DNA of 64,000 nt from Liolophura sinensis (lineage: Eukaryota > Mollusca > Polyplacophora > Chitonida > Chitonidae), in the NCBI RefSeq assembly GCF_032854445.1, contig NC_088303.1:11289501-11353500 (forward strand). Reading direction: 5' to 3'. A program made the translations under genes and the position numbers. The notes below the pieces were generated by a model that saw nothing but the letters and a program-made list of their open reading frames with translations, did no database searches and was not told where the DNA came from. Shown here in pieces: positions 1 through 11,450 of this stretch; positions within the stretch are counted from its first letter, which is position 1; every line of letters starts with the position of its first letter.

Positions 1-409
1 CACCAATGTTCCAATAAAAAACATTTTTCTTGAAAATTGTTTAATGTTGTTTTAATGTTCTTTCATTACTAGACCTATGCTTCTATCTAAGACTTATTTT
101 ATATAGATAGCACTGATATCGGTTAGTCCCATAGTTATCTGTCTTTATTGAAAAGACCGGAGCATTGTTAAATTCTTGGACCGCATATGTTCAATGACAC
201 CTCTTCTCCATGAGGTGATAATGGGTTTTGGTCTTGGTATGAATATATCAAACCTTAAAAACTGAGAGGATCGATTTCGCTATAAGTTAAAAGGCTTAAA
301 AGCTATAAGAACGCTAACAGTCAAAGAGTGAAAAATGGAAGTGAATGTTTGTTTGTTAGCATGGAATTAAACATTGTTCATTATTTCTTTCCACGAATAT
401 TTCTTTCCT
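1..409. other. Unannotated spacer
   Basis: AT-rich non-coding sequence. I see no open frame, repeat or RNA gene in it. Confidence 0.5.
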
Positions 410-1052
410 GACAGGTCACATGCTATGACGGTGTAGCACACAGATCTCATTTCCTGACAATGTAGCACACAGATCTCATTTCCTGACAATGTAGCACACA
501 GGTCACATTCCATGACAGTGATCTCATTTCCTGACAGTGTAGCACACAGATCACATGCCATGACAGTGTAGCAGACAGATCTCACTTCCTGACGGTGTAG
601 CACACAGGTCACATTCCGTGACTGTGCAGCACACAGATCTCATTTCCTGACGGTGTAGCACATTGGTCACATTTCCTCACGGTGTAGCACACAGGTCACA
701 TTCCGTGACTGTGTAGCACATAGGTCACATTCCATAACTGTGTAGCACACAGATCTCATTTCCTCACGGTGTAGCACACAGGTCACGTTTCTTGACTGTA
801 GCACACAGATCTCATTTCCTGACGGTGTAGCACATCGGTCACATTTCCTCACGGTGTAGCACACAGGTCACATTCCGTGACTGTGTAGCACATAGGTAAC
901 ATTCCATAACTGTGTAGCACACAGATCTCATTTCCTCACGGTGTAATACACAGGTCACGTTCCTTGACTGTAGCACACAGATCTCATTTCCTGACGGTGT
1001 AGCACATCGGTCATATGCTATGACTGTGTAGCACACAGATCTCATTTAAGAG
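410..1052. repeat. Degenerate ~29-bp satellite with 172-bp higher-order period
   Basis: A tandem array built on a ~29-bp unit containing GTAGCACACAG, alternating with ATCTCATTTCCTGACGG or GTCACATTCC variants. A larger period is visible: a block starting at 680 recurs at 852, giving 172 bp. Stop-free minus-strand frames across it are by-products of the repeat and have no protein-like composition. Confidence 0.9.
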
Positions 1053-1284
1053 TATTGTATACGAGATGTATTTAATGGGATTTTCCAGTTTTTACTTTTT
1101 TGTTTACTTTTGCTGGGTTCAAAAGTCTCTTTTCCTGTTTCATGATTTTAGATGTTATAATTATCATGTCAAAGGCCATAACTGTTTCTGGTGGTGAAAT
1201 ACTACCAATGTAGCGTTAAATCATAACCATTCTTTCATTTATTCTGTAACACCAACACGTGACATGAACTGTCAGACTTTAATT
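1053..1284. other. Spacer between satellite blocks with a SINE-tail-like fragment
   Basis: Around 1213-1245 the text TAGCGTTAAATCATAACC followed by a TTCTTTCATTT stretch resembles the 3' tail at 59340-59375, in CEP104. This suggests a remnant of a retroelement tail. The remainder is featureless. Confidence 0.4.
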
Positions 1285-1850
1285 TCCTCAAAATGTAGTA
1301 CACAGGTCACATTCCATGACTGTGTAGCACACTGGTCTCCTTCTATGGTGGTGTAGCACATCGGTCACATTCCATGACTGTGATCTCATTTCTTACCAGT
1401 GTAGCTAACGTGTGTCATTTTTATGACGGTGTACCACACTGGTCTCATTTCATGACTGGGATCTCATTTCTTACCAGTGTAGCTAACGTGTGTCATTTTT
1501 ATGACGGTGTACCACACTGGTCTCATTTCATGACTGTGCAGCCCATCGGTCTCATTTGGTGACGGTGCAGCATATGTATCTCATTTCGTGACGGTGTAGC
1601 ACAAAGGTTTCATTTGGTGATTGTGTACCATACAGGTGTTTTTTCATGCCTATGTTGCACACAGCTATCATTCACATGTCTCATTTGTGATTGTGTAGCA
1701 CACTGACAGTTTCATGACAGTGTTGTTCAAAGGTCTCATTCCGTGACGGTGTAAGTCGGTGACTGTGTTGCACACTGATCCCATTTCATGACTGTTTAGC
1801 ACACGTCTCGTTCACGACGGTGTAGCAAACTGGCCTCATTTGGTGAACTT
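1285..1850. repeat. Diverged continuation of the GTAGCACAC satellite
   Basis: The same GTGTAGCACAC / GGTCTCATTT units continue but are more mutated. A 78-bp segment beginning at 1382 is repeated almost exactly from 1460, showing a more recent local duplication. Units become unrecognisable near 1850. Confidence 0.85.
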
Positions 1851-2644
1851 CACATTGCGCTGCCTCTATGGATCGCCATGCCTCTTATGCTTAAAGATCT
1901 CCCAAAGAAGGTTTTCTCAACAAAAACATCTAAGCTGGCATTTTATACATGTTGAAAACACTAGCCTTAATGTTTAGCTGAACCTCGTAGCTAATAGCTT
2001 GTATTAATAATTACTTATGTTTATTGGTGATGGTGATTGTTTGTTGTATGCATGGCTCTGTTCGGTAAGTCTTCTGAGCTCTTGCTATACTGATTAGCAC
2101 GATGTTGTTAAACATAGCATGACTGTAAGACTTTACGCTGACAATGATTCCTTATGTCCTGTTGTTACTCAGATTAAAATCTAGTAAGAAAGAATATGAA
2201 GTAAATGTCAATTAATCACGGCTGTCGGCTTGCCTTGATCGTCATGACTACCACTCTGAGGTGGGCAACTCAAATGCGAAATGAAAAAGGTAGCTAAATC
2301 TATACTGCCTTTTGTCGCTCTATTACAGTACACATTTTGTGTCAAAATACTGCACTTGTGCTCAGCACAGACTATTTAAAATGCCGCACAAAGAAGATGT
2401 GCGCATTCGTTGACACAGTTAAACTCTAGATACATTCACAACATATTTATGTTCAATAAGTCATCGAGTGAAATAAACACACTGTCAGGTGTAGTTATCT
2501 CCAGAGCCTGTGCATCGAACCCGTTAGAAGCAAAACTGGCATTTGCCCACTGCAAATATCGACAGGTGCAAAGGTATAGAAAATATAACGTCAGATACAA
2601 CTTTCTTTTCTGCCTAATATAAGGCAATCCGTGCATCATCATAG
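1851..2644. other. Unannotated spacer
   Basis: Non-coding. A 70-codon stop-free stretch inside has no recognisable similarity or protein-like composition. Nothing else is seen. Confidence 0.4.
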
Positions 2645-2735
2645 GTTTCCCCCACCATAATGCTGGCCGACGTACATACATGTAAGTGAAATATTTTTGA
2701 GTGCGGCGTAAAATGCCAATCAAATGAATAAATAA
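2645..2735 (+). mobile_element. SINE family A, 3' fragment
   Basis: It matches only the last ~90 bp of the family: CCCACCATAATGCTGGCCG, AAGTGAAATATTTTTGAG, then GCGGCGTAAAATGCCAATC and an (AAAT)-like tail. It is 5' truncated, typical of target-primed insertion. Confidence 0.8.
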
Positions 2736-3486
2736 ATATTCAGTCCTCGAAGTCTTGATGTTTTCGCAATAGGTGATGACTGTTTAGACAACTTCAACAG
2801 TTCAACATTTTCTGAGCCAGGGAACTTACGCCTTCAGTCAGACGTTAACCAATGAGATTGCTTGTTTTAATTCAGCTGATTTATAATCGGCTGTGGTTTT
2901 ACCTAATTCGTTTGGAAAAGAACGTGGATCTATCCGGAAACATACTCGGGTACGGTGTTCAAGTGGTATATTATTGTACGGCCTTAAACCACGATCGAAT
3001 AAACAAGTGAAACTTTCAATAACGTCGTGAAATTTTCAAACAGGGCGACGCGCATTATGGGCATAGTTATTCGGAGAGTTAATTGTAACTATTAATTTCC
3101 TTCTCCACCAGCTGGACCGGATGTAATATTCTGAAGTGTGAATTATGGGATAGTTCACAGGAGCATAAATTTATTTTTTGACTGATGCCTATTCGGTACG
3201 TAAAAGCTTATCTGAGCACTTTGTTCTTGTAGTATAACCATCCCCCTGATGAATGGAAAACATGGTAATTGTTATAATGCTCATCCTTGTTAACGGCTGG
3301 TATTTTCTGAGGACACAGCCAGCTCTGTATAGAGTCTTATTTTCTACAACTGTTTACTCCTGCATAAAGTTATTCAATGCTCAACGGCCAAGTATTGAGA
3401 CTACCTTCCGTCTAGTTAACTTATACTGAAAAGTATTTTCTAGCGAATGAAAGAACGTATAGGAGAATAGCCTACACGTACATGTA
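2736..3486. other. Unannotated spacer
   Basis: AT-rich sequence with no supported gene or repeat. Confidence 0.4.
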
Positions 3487-4030
3487 CACTGAAAAAACAA
3501 ATGTTTAACATTTAAACATCTCTTTGATAATAAATGTGATTATTGTTTAGTTGTAACATGTTTAGTACTAAAACACTTAAACATGTTTATCCAGTAACTG
3601 ACAATAAGACGGCTTTATAATGTTGATCATATACATTGAAAACTTTAAATCAGTCCGTTTAAGCAATAAACTCATCCAATTTACTACATAAATTTTTGCA
3701 TTTATGCAATAAAGGTGAGTATTTATAACTCACTGTGTGTATTTATAAAATAAATCAATATATTTATGAAACAATAGCGTGTATTTGAAAAATAAACACA
3801 CCTCGAACATGTTAAAAGTAAGCGCGTGTTACCATTCAAAATAGTTTATAAATTGCCTAAAATGTAAAAAAGGGATAAAATTAAAGCTTGTTGACACTTT
3901 GGAATCATATTAACGCACTCAATAGTATAGGTACCAGTCCGATATTTACTGAAAGGCATTAACTTGTTAAGCACGTTTATTATCTGTTGCAAAGACATGT
4001 TTAAATGATAAACATTTGCTTTTTTCAGTG
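3487..4030. mobile_element. TA-flanked MITE, family M (long copy)
   Basis: Terminal inverted repeats begin CACTGAAAAAA and continue through (G)CAAATGTTTA and CATTTAAACAT for about 40 bp. The right end (CATTTGCTTTTTTCAGTG) is the reverse complement. Both ends are flanked by TA (3485-3486, 4031-4032), consistent with TA-targeting Tc1/mariner-type transposases. It has no coding capacity, so it is non-autonomous. The ~545-bp interior is AT-rich. Confidence 0.75.
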
Positions 4031-4550
4031 TAGTTATGTCTAAAATTACATCAAATTACATCAGATGTTGTATTACGAAATATTTCAAGAACTTTTTTTC
4101 GAAAGGCTTTAAAATTACAAAATTTACGGACTCCTTTCACACTACTTTGAAAATGTGAAATTTGGACAATTTGACATGAAAAGACAGTTCCTCCAAGATA
4201 AAAAAGCACAAATTTTGTGAACACTGAAATATCAAAAGTCATACAGAAAATAATTTCACTTCTGCACTTATTTTATAAGAATAAGAATTATTAAATTCAT
4301 GTCAGAACATGCACATTATTTGGAAACACTTTTAAAGATAGCTCTGTATACCGGTTTCACAAAACAAGTCCTAGTTTATATATAATCCCGCTTTGTGAGC
4401 TATGGTGGTTAAATCTGAAAGCCAACAAGAATGCGTATGGGTGCATACAACTTTCCTAACACCTAAATACTGGACTTGTGGGATTAAGTACCTCTCGGGA
4501 AGAAGTTCCGATGCCCTTTGCAAAAAGTGGGAAATAATAACTCGCATGTA
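4031..4550. other. Spacer between two MITEs
   Basis: AT-rich. Short open stretches on both strands overlap one another and look random. Confidence 0.4.
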
Positions 4551-4759
4551 CACTGAAAAAACTTATCTGTTAATTTTAACAGAAATTATTTTATCTGTGT
4601 GATCCTAAAACCTATTCTATCTGATATAATCTTTATGTTGAATTAATAGAATATATGCGTTATATTTAACATAACAATTTGCTGCAATAACAGAATACAT
4701 TCCTGCATCACTCAGACAACAGAGTTTCTGTTAAAATTAACAGATTAATTTTTTCAATG
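4551..4759. mobile_element. TA-flanked MITE, family M (short copy)
   Basis: It starts CACTGAAAAAA like the element at 3487. Its inverted repeats (CTGTTAATTTTAACAGAAA at the left, mirrored at 4723-4759) span about 38 bp each, and TA dinucleotides flank both ends. At 209 bp it is an internally deleted or independent relative. The inner TIR sequence differs from the long copy; the terminal 11 bp are shared. Confidence 0.7.
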
Positions 4760-5063
4760 TATACATGTATCAATAGTGTCCAAAGTCGGTGATAACACTA
4801 ATAACACTTTATTTATTTGTTACTTGCTTGCATTTCCCAACTGTATTTCATCGGTGTTTAACAAAGTAGCCGATACTCCTATTAAACTAGACGAAGGCTA
4901 TTTGAGGTTCATGTATGTAGAAAACGTGGCAGAGCTATCCATGGGATTAACACAAACAACTGATCACGTCAACCTCGTCAGGATAGTGTGGTGTACAATC
5001 CCTTGCAAACTCGGTCACGCTTCAGGGCCACGCGAAAATAGAATTCGACCACATTAGCCCGTA

Positions 5064-5069
5064 TTTATT
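5064..5069 (-). terminator. Candidate polyadenylation signal for GPCR 1
   Basis: Read on the minus strand this is AATAAA, and it is the first such hexamer I see downstream of the minus-strand GPCR stop at 5736. If used, the 3' UTR would be about 660 nt and consist almost entirely of the minisatellite. No transcript evidence is available. Confidence 0.35.
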
Positions 5070-5084
5070 CAATAACCTATAGCC

Positions 5085-5690
5085 CCATGTAGCCCCATGC
5101 TCCTTGTACACAGTTGGTGCCCGCATGTAGTTGTAGTCCTTGTACACAGTTTGTGCCCTGCATGTGGTTGTAGTCCTTGTACACAGTTTGTGCCCGCATG
5201 TAGTTGTAGTCCTTGGACACTGTTTGTGTCCTGCATGTGGCTGTAGTCATTGTACACAGTTGGTGCCCGCATGTGGTTGTTGTCCTTGTACACAGTTTGT
5301 GCCCGCATGTAGTTGTAGTCCTTGGACACTGTTTGTGTCCTGCATGTGGCTGTAGTCCTTGTACACAGTTTGTGCCCTCATGTAGTGCTAGTCCTTGTAC
5401 ACAGTGTGTGCCCTGCATGTGGTTGTAGTCCTTGTACACAGTTTGTGCCCGCATGTAGTTGTAGTCCTTGGACACTGTTTGTGTCCTGCATGTGGCTGTA
5501 GTCCTTGTACACAGTTTGTGCCCGCATGTGGTTGTTGTCCTTGTACACAGTTTTTGCCCGCATGTAGTGGTAGTCCTTGGTCACAGTTTGTGTCCTGCAT
5601 GTGGCTGTAGTCCTTGTACACAGTTTGTACCCTGCATGTGGTTGTAGTCCTTGTACACAGTGTGTGCCCCCAAGTGGTTGTACATGTAGT
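5085..5690. repeat. ~36-bp minisatellite at the 3' end of GPCR 1
   Basis: About 16 units of a 36-37-bp repeat containing TAGTCCTTGTACACAGT and TGTGCCCGCATGT. Variants alternate between TTGGACACTG and TTGTACACAG. Because 36 is a multiple of three, several frames on both strands stay open. Their translations are simple peptide repeats and I do not regard them as genes. Confidence 0.92.
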
Positions 5691-5735
5691 CAGACTTCCT
5701 CCATCACTCTGATTCCATGTACCTTCTTATCGCTT

Positions 5736-6728
5736 TCATTGACGGGTGTTTATTCTACGGCAGCAGCAGCAGGCGCTACAGGCTTTGTACAATCCTCTCC
5801 TTATGTTTGGATTGAAAAATCCATAACATATCGGATTGAGGACGCTGTTTATAAAGGCTATTATATAAAACGCTCTGACGAGGATGGCGATCTGCGGGAA
5901 AAGTTCGACGCCACTCGATACGTACATCATCACAACGTTTGTTGGTAGATGACACACGACGAATATAGAGACCATCAAAATGGACACCCGCACAGCTTTC
6001 ACACCGGTATTGTTTGTGCGGTTGATGATCACCTTGTTTTCATCCCCGCCATTCATACGTCTGTTATGTTGAGATATGAGATACAGTATCACAGCGTACG
6101 ATACGCACACGACGATGGCGGGCAGGATGAAAATTACGACCAGCTCTACAGCCGCGACTCCTTCATTCACCACGTCAGCGGAATTCATCGTGCAAATCGT
6201 CCGATTGACACCATTGAGTAACGTCACGTCTCTAAGAGAGAAGGTCAACCCCCCACGAAGTCCATAGACTAACGCTACCAACCACAGAGGCACTATCACA
6301 AAGCCAGCATCGCGCTTAGAAAACTTGGGCTTTAGAGGATAAGCCACGGCTCTGACTCTGACCAAAGAAATGGCACATAGAGAGAAAGCGGCAGCGGCCA
6401 TGGACACAGAGGAACTATAAGAACAAAACACACACAAGATGTTCCCCATGTACCGCTCCGAGAAGTTCCGAGAAATGTGACCAGGGATGACAAATAGCGC
6501 GATACAAATGTCCGCCACTGCCAACGAGACGATGAGCGAGTTACTTCCGGTGCGTAGATGTTTGTTTTTCATGATGGCATGAATCACACAGACGTTAAGA
6601 CTCAGAATAGCTATGGTAAGCACAGAAAGTACAGCAATGTGAGCCCACACACCTTCTAGACCTGTCTGCGGCGATTCTGACAAAGACGCGTTCATGTCCG
6701 TCAAGTTCCGGACGTGCGCAGTCTCCAT
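5736..6728 (-). CDS. Intronless class A (rhodopsin-like) GPCR 1
   Basis: A 330-residue seven-transmembrane receptor, complete from ATG (6728) to TGA, presumably in the plasma membrane and coupled to G proteins. Landmarks: N-glycosylation sites N8 and N13 in the short N-terminus, N45 in TM1, SLAVAD with D73 in TM2, C99 (3.25) pairing with C179 in loop 2 (itself beside an NRT sequon), W149 in TM4, CHLP in TM6 in place of CWxP, and NPICY (298-302) ending TM7. A CCCC cluster (320-323) in the tail could be palmitoylated. The DRY motif is V123-R124-V125, so the acidic and aromatic residues are missing while the arginine is kept. Loop 2 reads PLKPK as in the paralogue at 17951. The ligand is not predictable; peptide or chemosensory receptors are possible. 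A single exon for the coding part fits many invertebrate chemosensory GPCR expansions. Confidence 0.95.
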   Translation of the reverse strand: METAHVRNLTDMNASLSESPQTGLEGVWAHIAVLSVLTIAILSLNVCVIHAIMKNKHLRTGSNSLIVSLAVADICIALFVIPGHISRNFSERYMGNILCVFCSYSSSVSMAAAAFSLCAISLVRVRAVAYPLKPKFSKRDAGFVIVPLWLVALVYGLRGGLTFSLRDVTLLNGVNRTICTMNSADVVNEGVAAVELVVIFILPAIVVCVSYAVILYLISQHNRRMNGGDENKVIINRTNNTGVKAVRVSILMVSIFVVCHLPTNVVMMYVSSGVELFPQIAILVRAFYIIAFINSVLNPICYGFFNPNIRRGLYKACSACCCCRRINTRQ

Positions 6729-8690
6729 AATGTATCACACGTGACAGTCGTAATTCCTGTGGTTATTGGTATAGGCTTCCCTCTATTCCCTCCTATTCCT
6801 TGTAAGCTAGATATTGGCTTGTTGACATGGTACGAGCTCTTAACAACAAAGTTTGGTTTCGACTTCTTGAGCACTCGAGGAAAACGGACTTTTTTTAAAT
6901 CCACAACAGTTTTTCCAGGAATTCATAGTACTTCCCTATATACCTTTTAACACGTCGCCGAAGAAGACTGGAGAACTGGGGGTCAAAGGAAAAAAAACGT
7001 TTAGGTGATTCTGAAAAGCATTGTAAGTTAAACCAGACCCAAACCTTTATTTTCACTCTCGTGTAAGTTCATCACAAAACTGATACAGTATTGGTAATGA
7101 TCTATACTCCCCTACGTGTACTCATTACATAAGTTGAAACCAGATTTAAATTGGAGTTCATCTGTCAATAAAAAGCCTGTCAGTATTTAGTTAGATATAT
7201 AATAGAGTTTTCGTACATGTAATACGTTTGCTAGGTACCCGTGGTTTCATCCGAGTACTCTGCTTTCCCCTCACGTTCACTCAGGGATAAACCTGGCCGT
7301 CCCTATAAATGTGTGTAATTCTTGAGCACAAGGCGTTAAACACTGGCCAAAAAGGCAGTGTCACAAATAGTGTAATAAGAATACCACGTTTGGCAGGTGC
7401 TGAGAATTACGTTTTGGACGAATAGTTTATCAAATTTCTAAATATTTATTAATTTCTTAATTATTCGTCGAATTATTTACAAGATACTTAGGATACCAAT
7501 GGATAAAAGGTAAACCATAGAGAGTACATGAAGCTCCGGACAGATCTGCATTCACACTCCTCAATTTGTCATTCAGAAAGCGCAATTTGTCGTTCAACCT
7601 GTGCGATTTGTCGTTTACACGACGCGACTTGTACAGAAACGTCGAATGTGACGCATTGAATGAAAAAAAAGCAGGAAAAAGCTAATTGTGCCATGCGAAA
7701 GACAATTCGCGTCATGTGATCGACAAATAGAGCAGTGTGGGTGCTGGTCTATCTGAAAGGTAATGAAGGGAACCAAGGAACGGAAATGTTGAGAAAAAGC
7801 CGATTCACGGGGTTTTCTGAATTTTGTGAAACTAACCCATAAGTGCCTTGTTGACTGGAGCTGACGGCCCGATCCACGTTTTGGTACATGCATCACATAC
7901 CTTGCTAGGTATGGACCAATAGTCAGGTTCCACGAAACAGGTCCTCTCACCTTGTCACACTACTCTAATACTATAGGATATATGACACCATCTAATGTGG
8001 TGCAATTGCTTTACTATATTTTGTATACAATTGTTTAGTTACCAGCTTGCGATGCGAGTACCGGTACAGTGAGCAGTAATGTTAACTTCTGCTGAAGTTG
8101 AACCAGGTCAGAAAAAGCACATTACACATACTATTCAGCATAATGATGTGGTACTAGTAGTTAGACGTATCATAGCTAGACGTTAACCTCGCACAGTTTC
8201 TCACTCTCTAAACCTATAAATGAACGTTTATGAAGGCAGTCCAGCTGGGTGACACCGCGTGATCTAGGCGTTACCGCCTACACTGTCTAGTATTATACTT
8301 ATACACATCCACTTGCGCTAATATAAACATTTAATATACTAAACATACTCACCCAATGCAGTGATGATAAATAACATTAAAGGTATATTTACCGGATCTT
8401 GTGTTGTAATCTTGCCAGTAGTCATCTGGATATCTAAACCGAACTTCGACGGTATACAAGATACGCCATGGGCAAGGAACGAGATATCTCCTTCTTGGTG
8501 TATCCTGGTTGGTGTGTCCAGGGTGGGCCTACTAGAGAATTTCTGCCCTATTTTAGGTAATATAAGCTTCCAACGATGTTGGGCGTTTGTCACATGTGTA
8601 CGCATGTAAAAAGCACATGTACAGAAGACCGTGATGTTTTACTTTTTTTTAATTGGACCGGTTTTATATACGCCTTACTGTGTCATGATG
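6729..8690. other. Upstream region of GPCR 1, non-coding
   Basis: No second gene seen. Near 7563-7625 the phrase GCGCAATTTGTCGTTCAACC recurs about three times with a ~27-bp spacing, then decays. On the minus strand a CCACAG just upstream of the GPCR ATG could be a 5'-UTR splice acceptor, but the support is weak. Confidence 0.35.
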
Positions 8691-8692
8691 TC

Positions 8693-8790
8693 AGCCGAGC
8701 AGAGTGAACACAGATAATAGCAGACAAAAACTCATGCTGAATGGAGCCAATATCTTCCTGGTTAGACCCACTTGTGGTGTACGTGTATAC
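8693..8790 (+). repeat. Dispersed repeat, copy 1 of 2
   Basis: The stretch with ATAATAGCAG, CTGAATGGAG and ATATCTTCCTGGTT is repeated at 11347-11450 in the same orientation with about 75-80% similarity by eye. I do not recognise the family. Confidence 0.6.
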
Positions 8791-9245
8791 ATTCATACAG
8801 ATTCAACTTAACGAGAATAATGCAGAACACATGTATATATATATATGTACATATATCACGGAGTATGGAAAATCACAGAATATCAGAATATATTTACTTC
8901 TTCATTAATTGATCGTTGTTTCACGCCATAGGCCTTACTCTAAAAGTTTCTATTCAAATGATAGCGGTCAGTTTTATGGTTAGGGCTGTAAAAAAAAAAT
9001 GGTGGTCGTGTTAAACCACCGAGCCTTGGCAAGTTACTGACGAATCTTACTAGCATGTGCCGTGCATGTAGTATTTTGGTTTTACACGAATAAGATAGTG
9101 CACATATTGTCCCATGAGTGCGGACGACCGTGTGTTGCCAGCAGTGCTCACAAACAATGAGAGAGCAGAAAATCCTCCTCCGTATAGCGGTTACTATATT
9201 GTTGGACTTTTGTCGCATGTATATGTTCACGTTTAAAGAAAATAT

Positions 9246-9508
9246 GAGGGGCCTCCGTGGTTCAGTTGGTTAGCGCGCTAGCGCATCGTAATGGAAGCAT
9301 CTCACAAATGTGGTCGCCGTGTGGAGCTCATGCTGGCTTCCTCTCCGGCCGTAAGTGGGAAGATCTTTCAGCAACCTGCGGATGGTCGTGGGTTTCCCCG
9401 GGGCTGTGCCCGGTTTCCTCAATCCATAATGTTGGCTGCCGTCGTTTAAGTGAAATATTCCTGTGTACGGCGTAAAACACCAATCAAATAAACAAATAAG
9501 TAAACATG
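9246..9508 (+). mobile_element. SINE family A, near full length
   Basis: It has the tRNA-like head GGGGCCTCCGTGGTTCAGTT, the body with GCTGGCTTCCTCTCCGGCCG and GGTCGTGGGTTTCCCC, and the tail TACGGCGTAAAACACCAATC with AAATAAAC repeats. The internal B box is degraded, so it is probably transcriptionally dead. Confidence 0.9.
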
Positions 9509-9841
9509 TAAAGTACATAATGAAGTTTTTACGTTAAAGTATTTATGACAACAAAAGCTAATGTTTTCTAAGCTAACAGCATATTCCTATAAAGCCTAGC
9601 AGGACATTAGGTCGTCCCCAGTGACGAATGGGAGAAGTACAAGTGTTTGAGATTACAAGACCGTCATAGAGCACTGTGGGGAATATGTATGTTTGAGATT
9701 TCAGAGTGAGGCTATAGCTGCGTGACATGATGATAAGGAGATGAGAGAAGAGGTTATGAGATTTCCATTGTCAACAAGATGAATTGAACAACCTCGTGTG
9801 CTGCCTGCTGAGGTTATGTATTAAAGTCAAATTATATAATA

Positions 9842-9988
9842 TTTATTTATTTATTTATTTGATTAGTGTTTTACGTCGTACTCAAGAATATTTCACTTAT
9901 ACGACAGTGGCCAGCATTATGGTGGGAGGAAACCGGCACAGCCAGGGGTAAACCCACGTCCATCCGTAGGTTGCTGGTACACCCGAAT
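9842..9988 (-). mobile_element. SINE family A, 5'-truncated, minus orientation
   Basis: On the plus strand it reads (TTTA)n, then GATTAGTGTTTTACGTCGTA, CAGCATTATGGTGGGAGGAA and CCATCCGTAGGTTGCTGG, where similarity stops. Only the 3' half is present. Confidence 0.85.
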
Positions 9989-10634
9989 TATGTAATAAGT
10001 GACAAAAACAACACCATACACAGTCATTATGAACCGAGCCGATTTTAAAGTAAAATGATATAAATCAGGCAACCACAAAAGGCACAAGAAAAGGTACTAA
10101 ATGTTGTGCGTCGAGCGCTCAGTTAAAATGACGATGCTTAACATAACCTTTGTTGTTCAGCCTACCTCAGTTAGATAGTTGCAACGGTTAACTGGTGTAC
10201 AGAAGAATTATTCCAAAACTTGTCAAGTATAACGGTAATCAGTGTGCATATTTTAATAAATACCGGCATATATGAGATCGTTAATAAACTGTTCAATTTA
10301 TAAAATTGTTGCACATTTAACACAATGTTTCAGTATTAAAAGCTATCTTTCTGATGTTGGAAATCTTGTTAACGCTAGACGATATAAATAAAGTTAAGAT
10401 ACAAGATAATCACGCATCTCAATTTTTCGTTTTAAGGCACTATATATTTGGCCTTTGAAGGAATTATTTTGCAGTTCATATCAATTATTTGGGTACTGAT
10501 ATTTCAACATGACGACAATGTTCCAGTTTTTAATACCATATATTTTTAACAACATAGAAACTGTGATATACATACGTAGCTAATTTCAGTAGCATCAAAT
10601 ATTGATTTAATATGTATGATCAGGTACGATTTGA
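9989..10634. other. AT-rich spacer
   Basis: No feature seen. Confidence 0.4.
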
Positions 10635-10895
10635 TTGGTTTATTTATTTGATTGGTGTTTTTTTACGCCGTACTCAAAAATATTTCACTTATACGACGGC
10701 ATTATGGTGGGAGGAAACCGGGTAGGGCCAGGGGGAAGACCGACAACCATCCGCAGGTATCTGGCAGACCTTCCCACTTACGACCGGAGAGGAAGCCAGC
10801 ATGAGCTGTACTTGAACTTACAACGACCGCATTGGTGAGAGACTTCTGGGTCATTACGCTGCGCTAGCGCGCTAACCAACATAGCCACCGAGGCC
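10635..10895 (-). mobile_element. SINE family A, full length, minus orientation
   Basis: It reads from the tail (ATTTGATTGGTGTTTTTTTA) through AGGAAGCCAGCATGAGCTG to the tRNA-like head ending GCCACCGAGGCCC, so all three modules are present. It carries several substitutions. Confidence 0.9.
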
Positions 10896-11346
10896 CGCTG
10901 ATCCGGCAAAAGGTCGCACAATTATAGATACTAAAATATAAACGCGCCTATCAAATCTGGAAACACCGACATTGAATATGGATAAAGAAAACGTCGATAG
11001 GACACTTTATTGACATTTAGCCACAGTCGTGCTTATATGTAATAAGTTTAAATTTTACAAAAAGGGTGCCGTAAGACTGTGAGTGCCCATAGGTAGTCAC
11101 ATAGAAGCACAAAGCCCAGTACTGTGTGATATATCTGCATATAGTCACCTTATTCACATCTAAAGTTATATAATTATGGCTTCTCTATGGCATGTGGCCT
11201 CTAGCTCTTTAACTAATCTGAGAATGTTTTCTGACCGGAAGGGTAATCATTCACCGCAAACTGTAAATTAAACTCAAATGCGCCCTGGTCGTCTGTAGCA
11301 AAACTGTAAACAAACATTTATTAAGATAGGTGTAAATCTTTAAACG

Positions 11347-11450
11347 CTTGCCAGCGGAGCAAGATGATCACGGATAATAGCAGGTGAAACTAGTCCTGAA
11401 TGGAGATCATATCTTCCTGGTTGGACACAAAGCTTTTCGTGGTTTGCGTG
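11347..11450 (+). repeat. Dispersed repeat, copy 2 of 2
   Basis: Partner of the repeat at 8693-8790. Shared blocks are GGATAATAGCAG, CTGAATGGAG and ATATCTTCCTGGTTGGAC. Its function is unknown. Confidence 0.6.

Noticed and set aside
5085-5690. CRISPR array or repeat-protein gene
   Set aside because: Units are contiguous with no unique spacers, open frames exist on both strands, and the surroundings are animal genomic DNA. It is a minisatellite.
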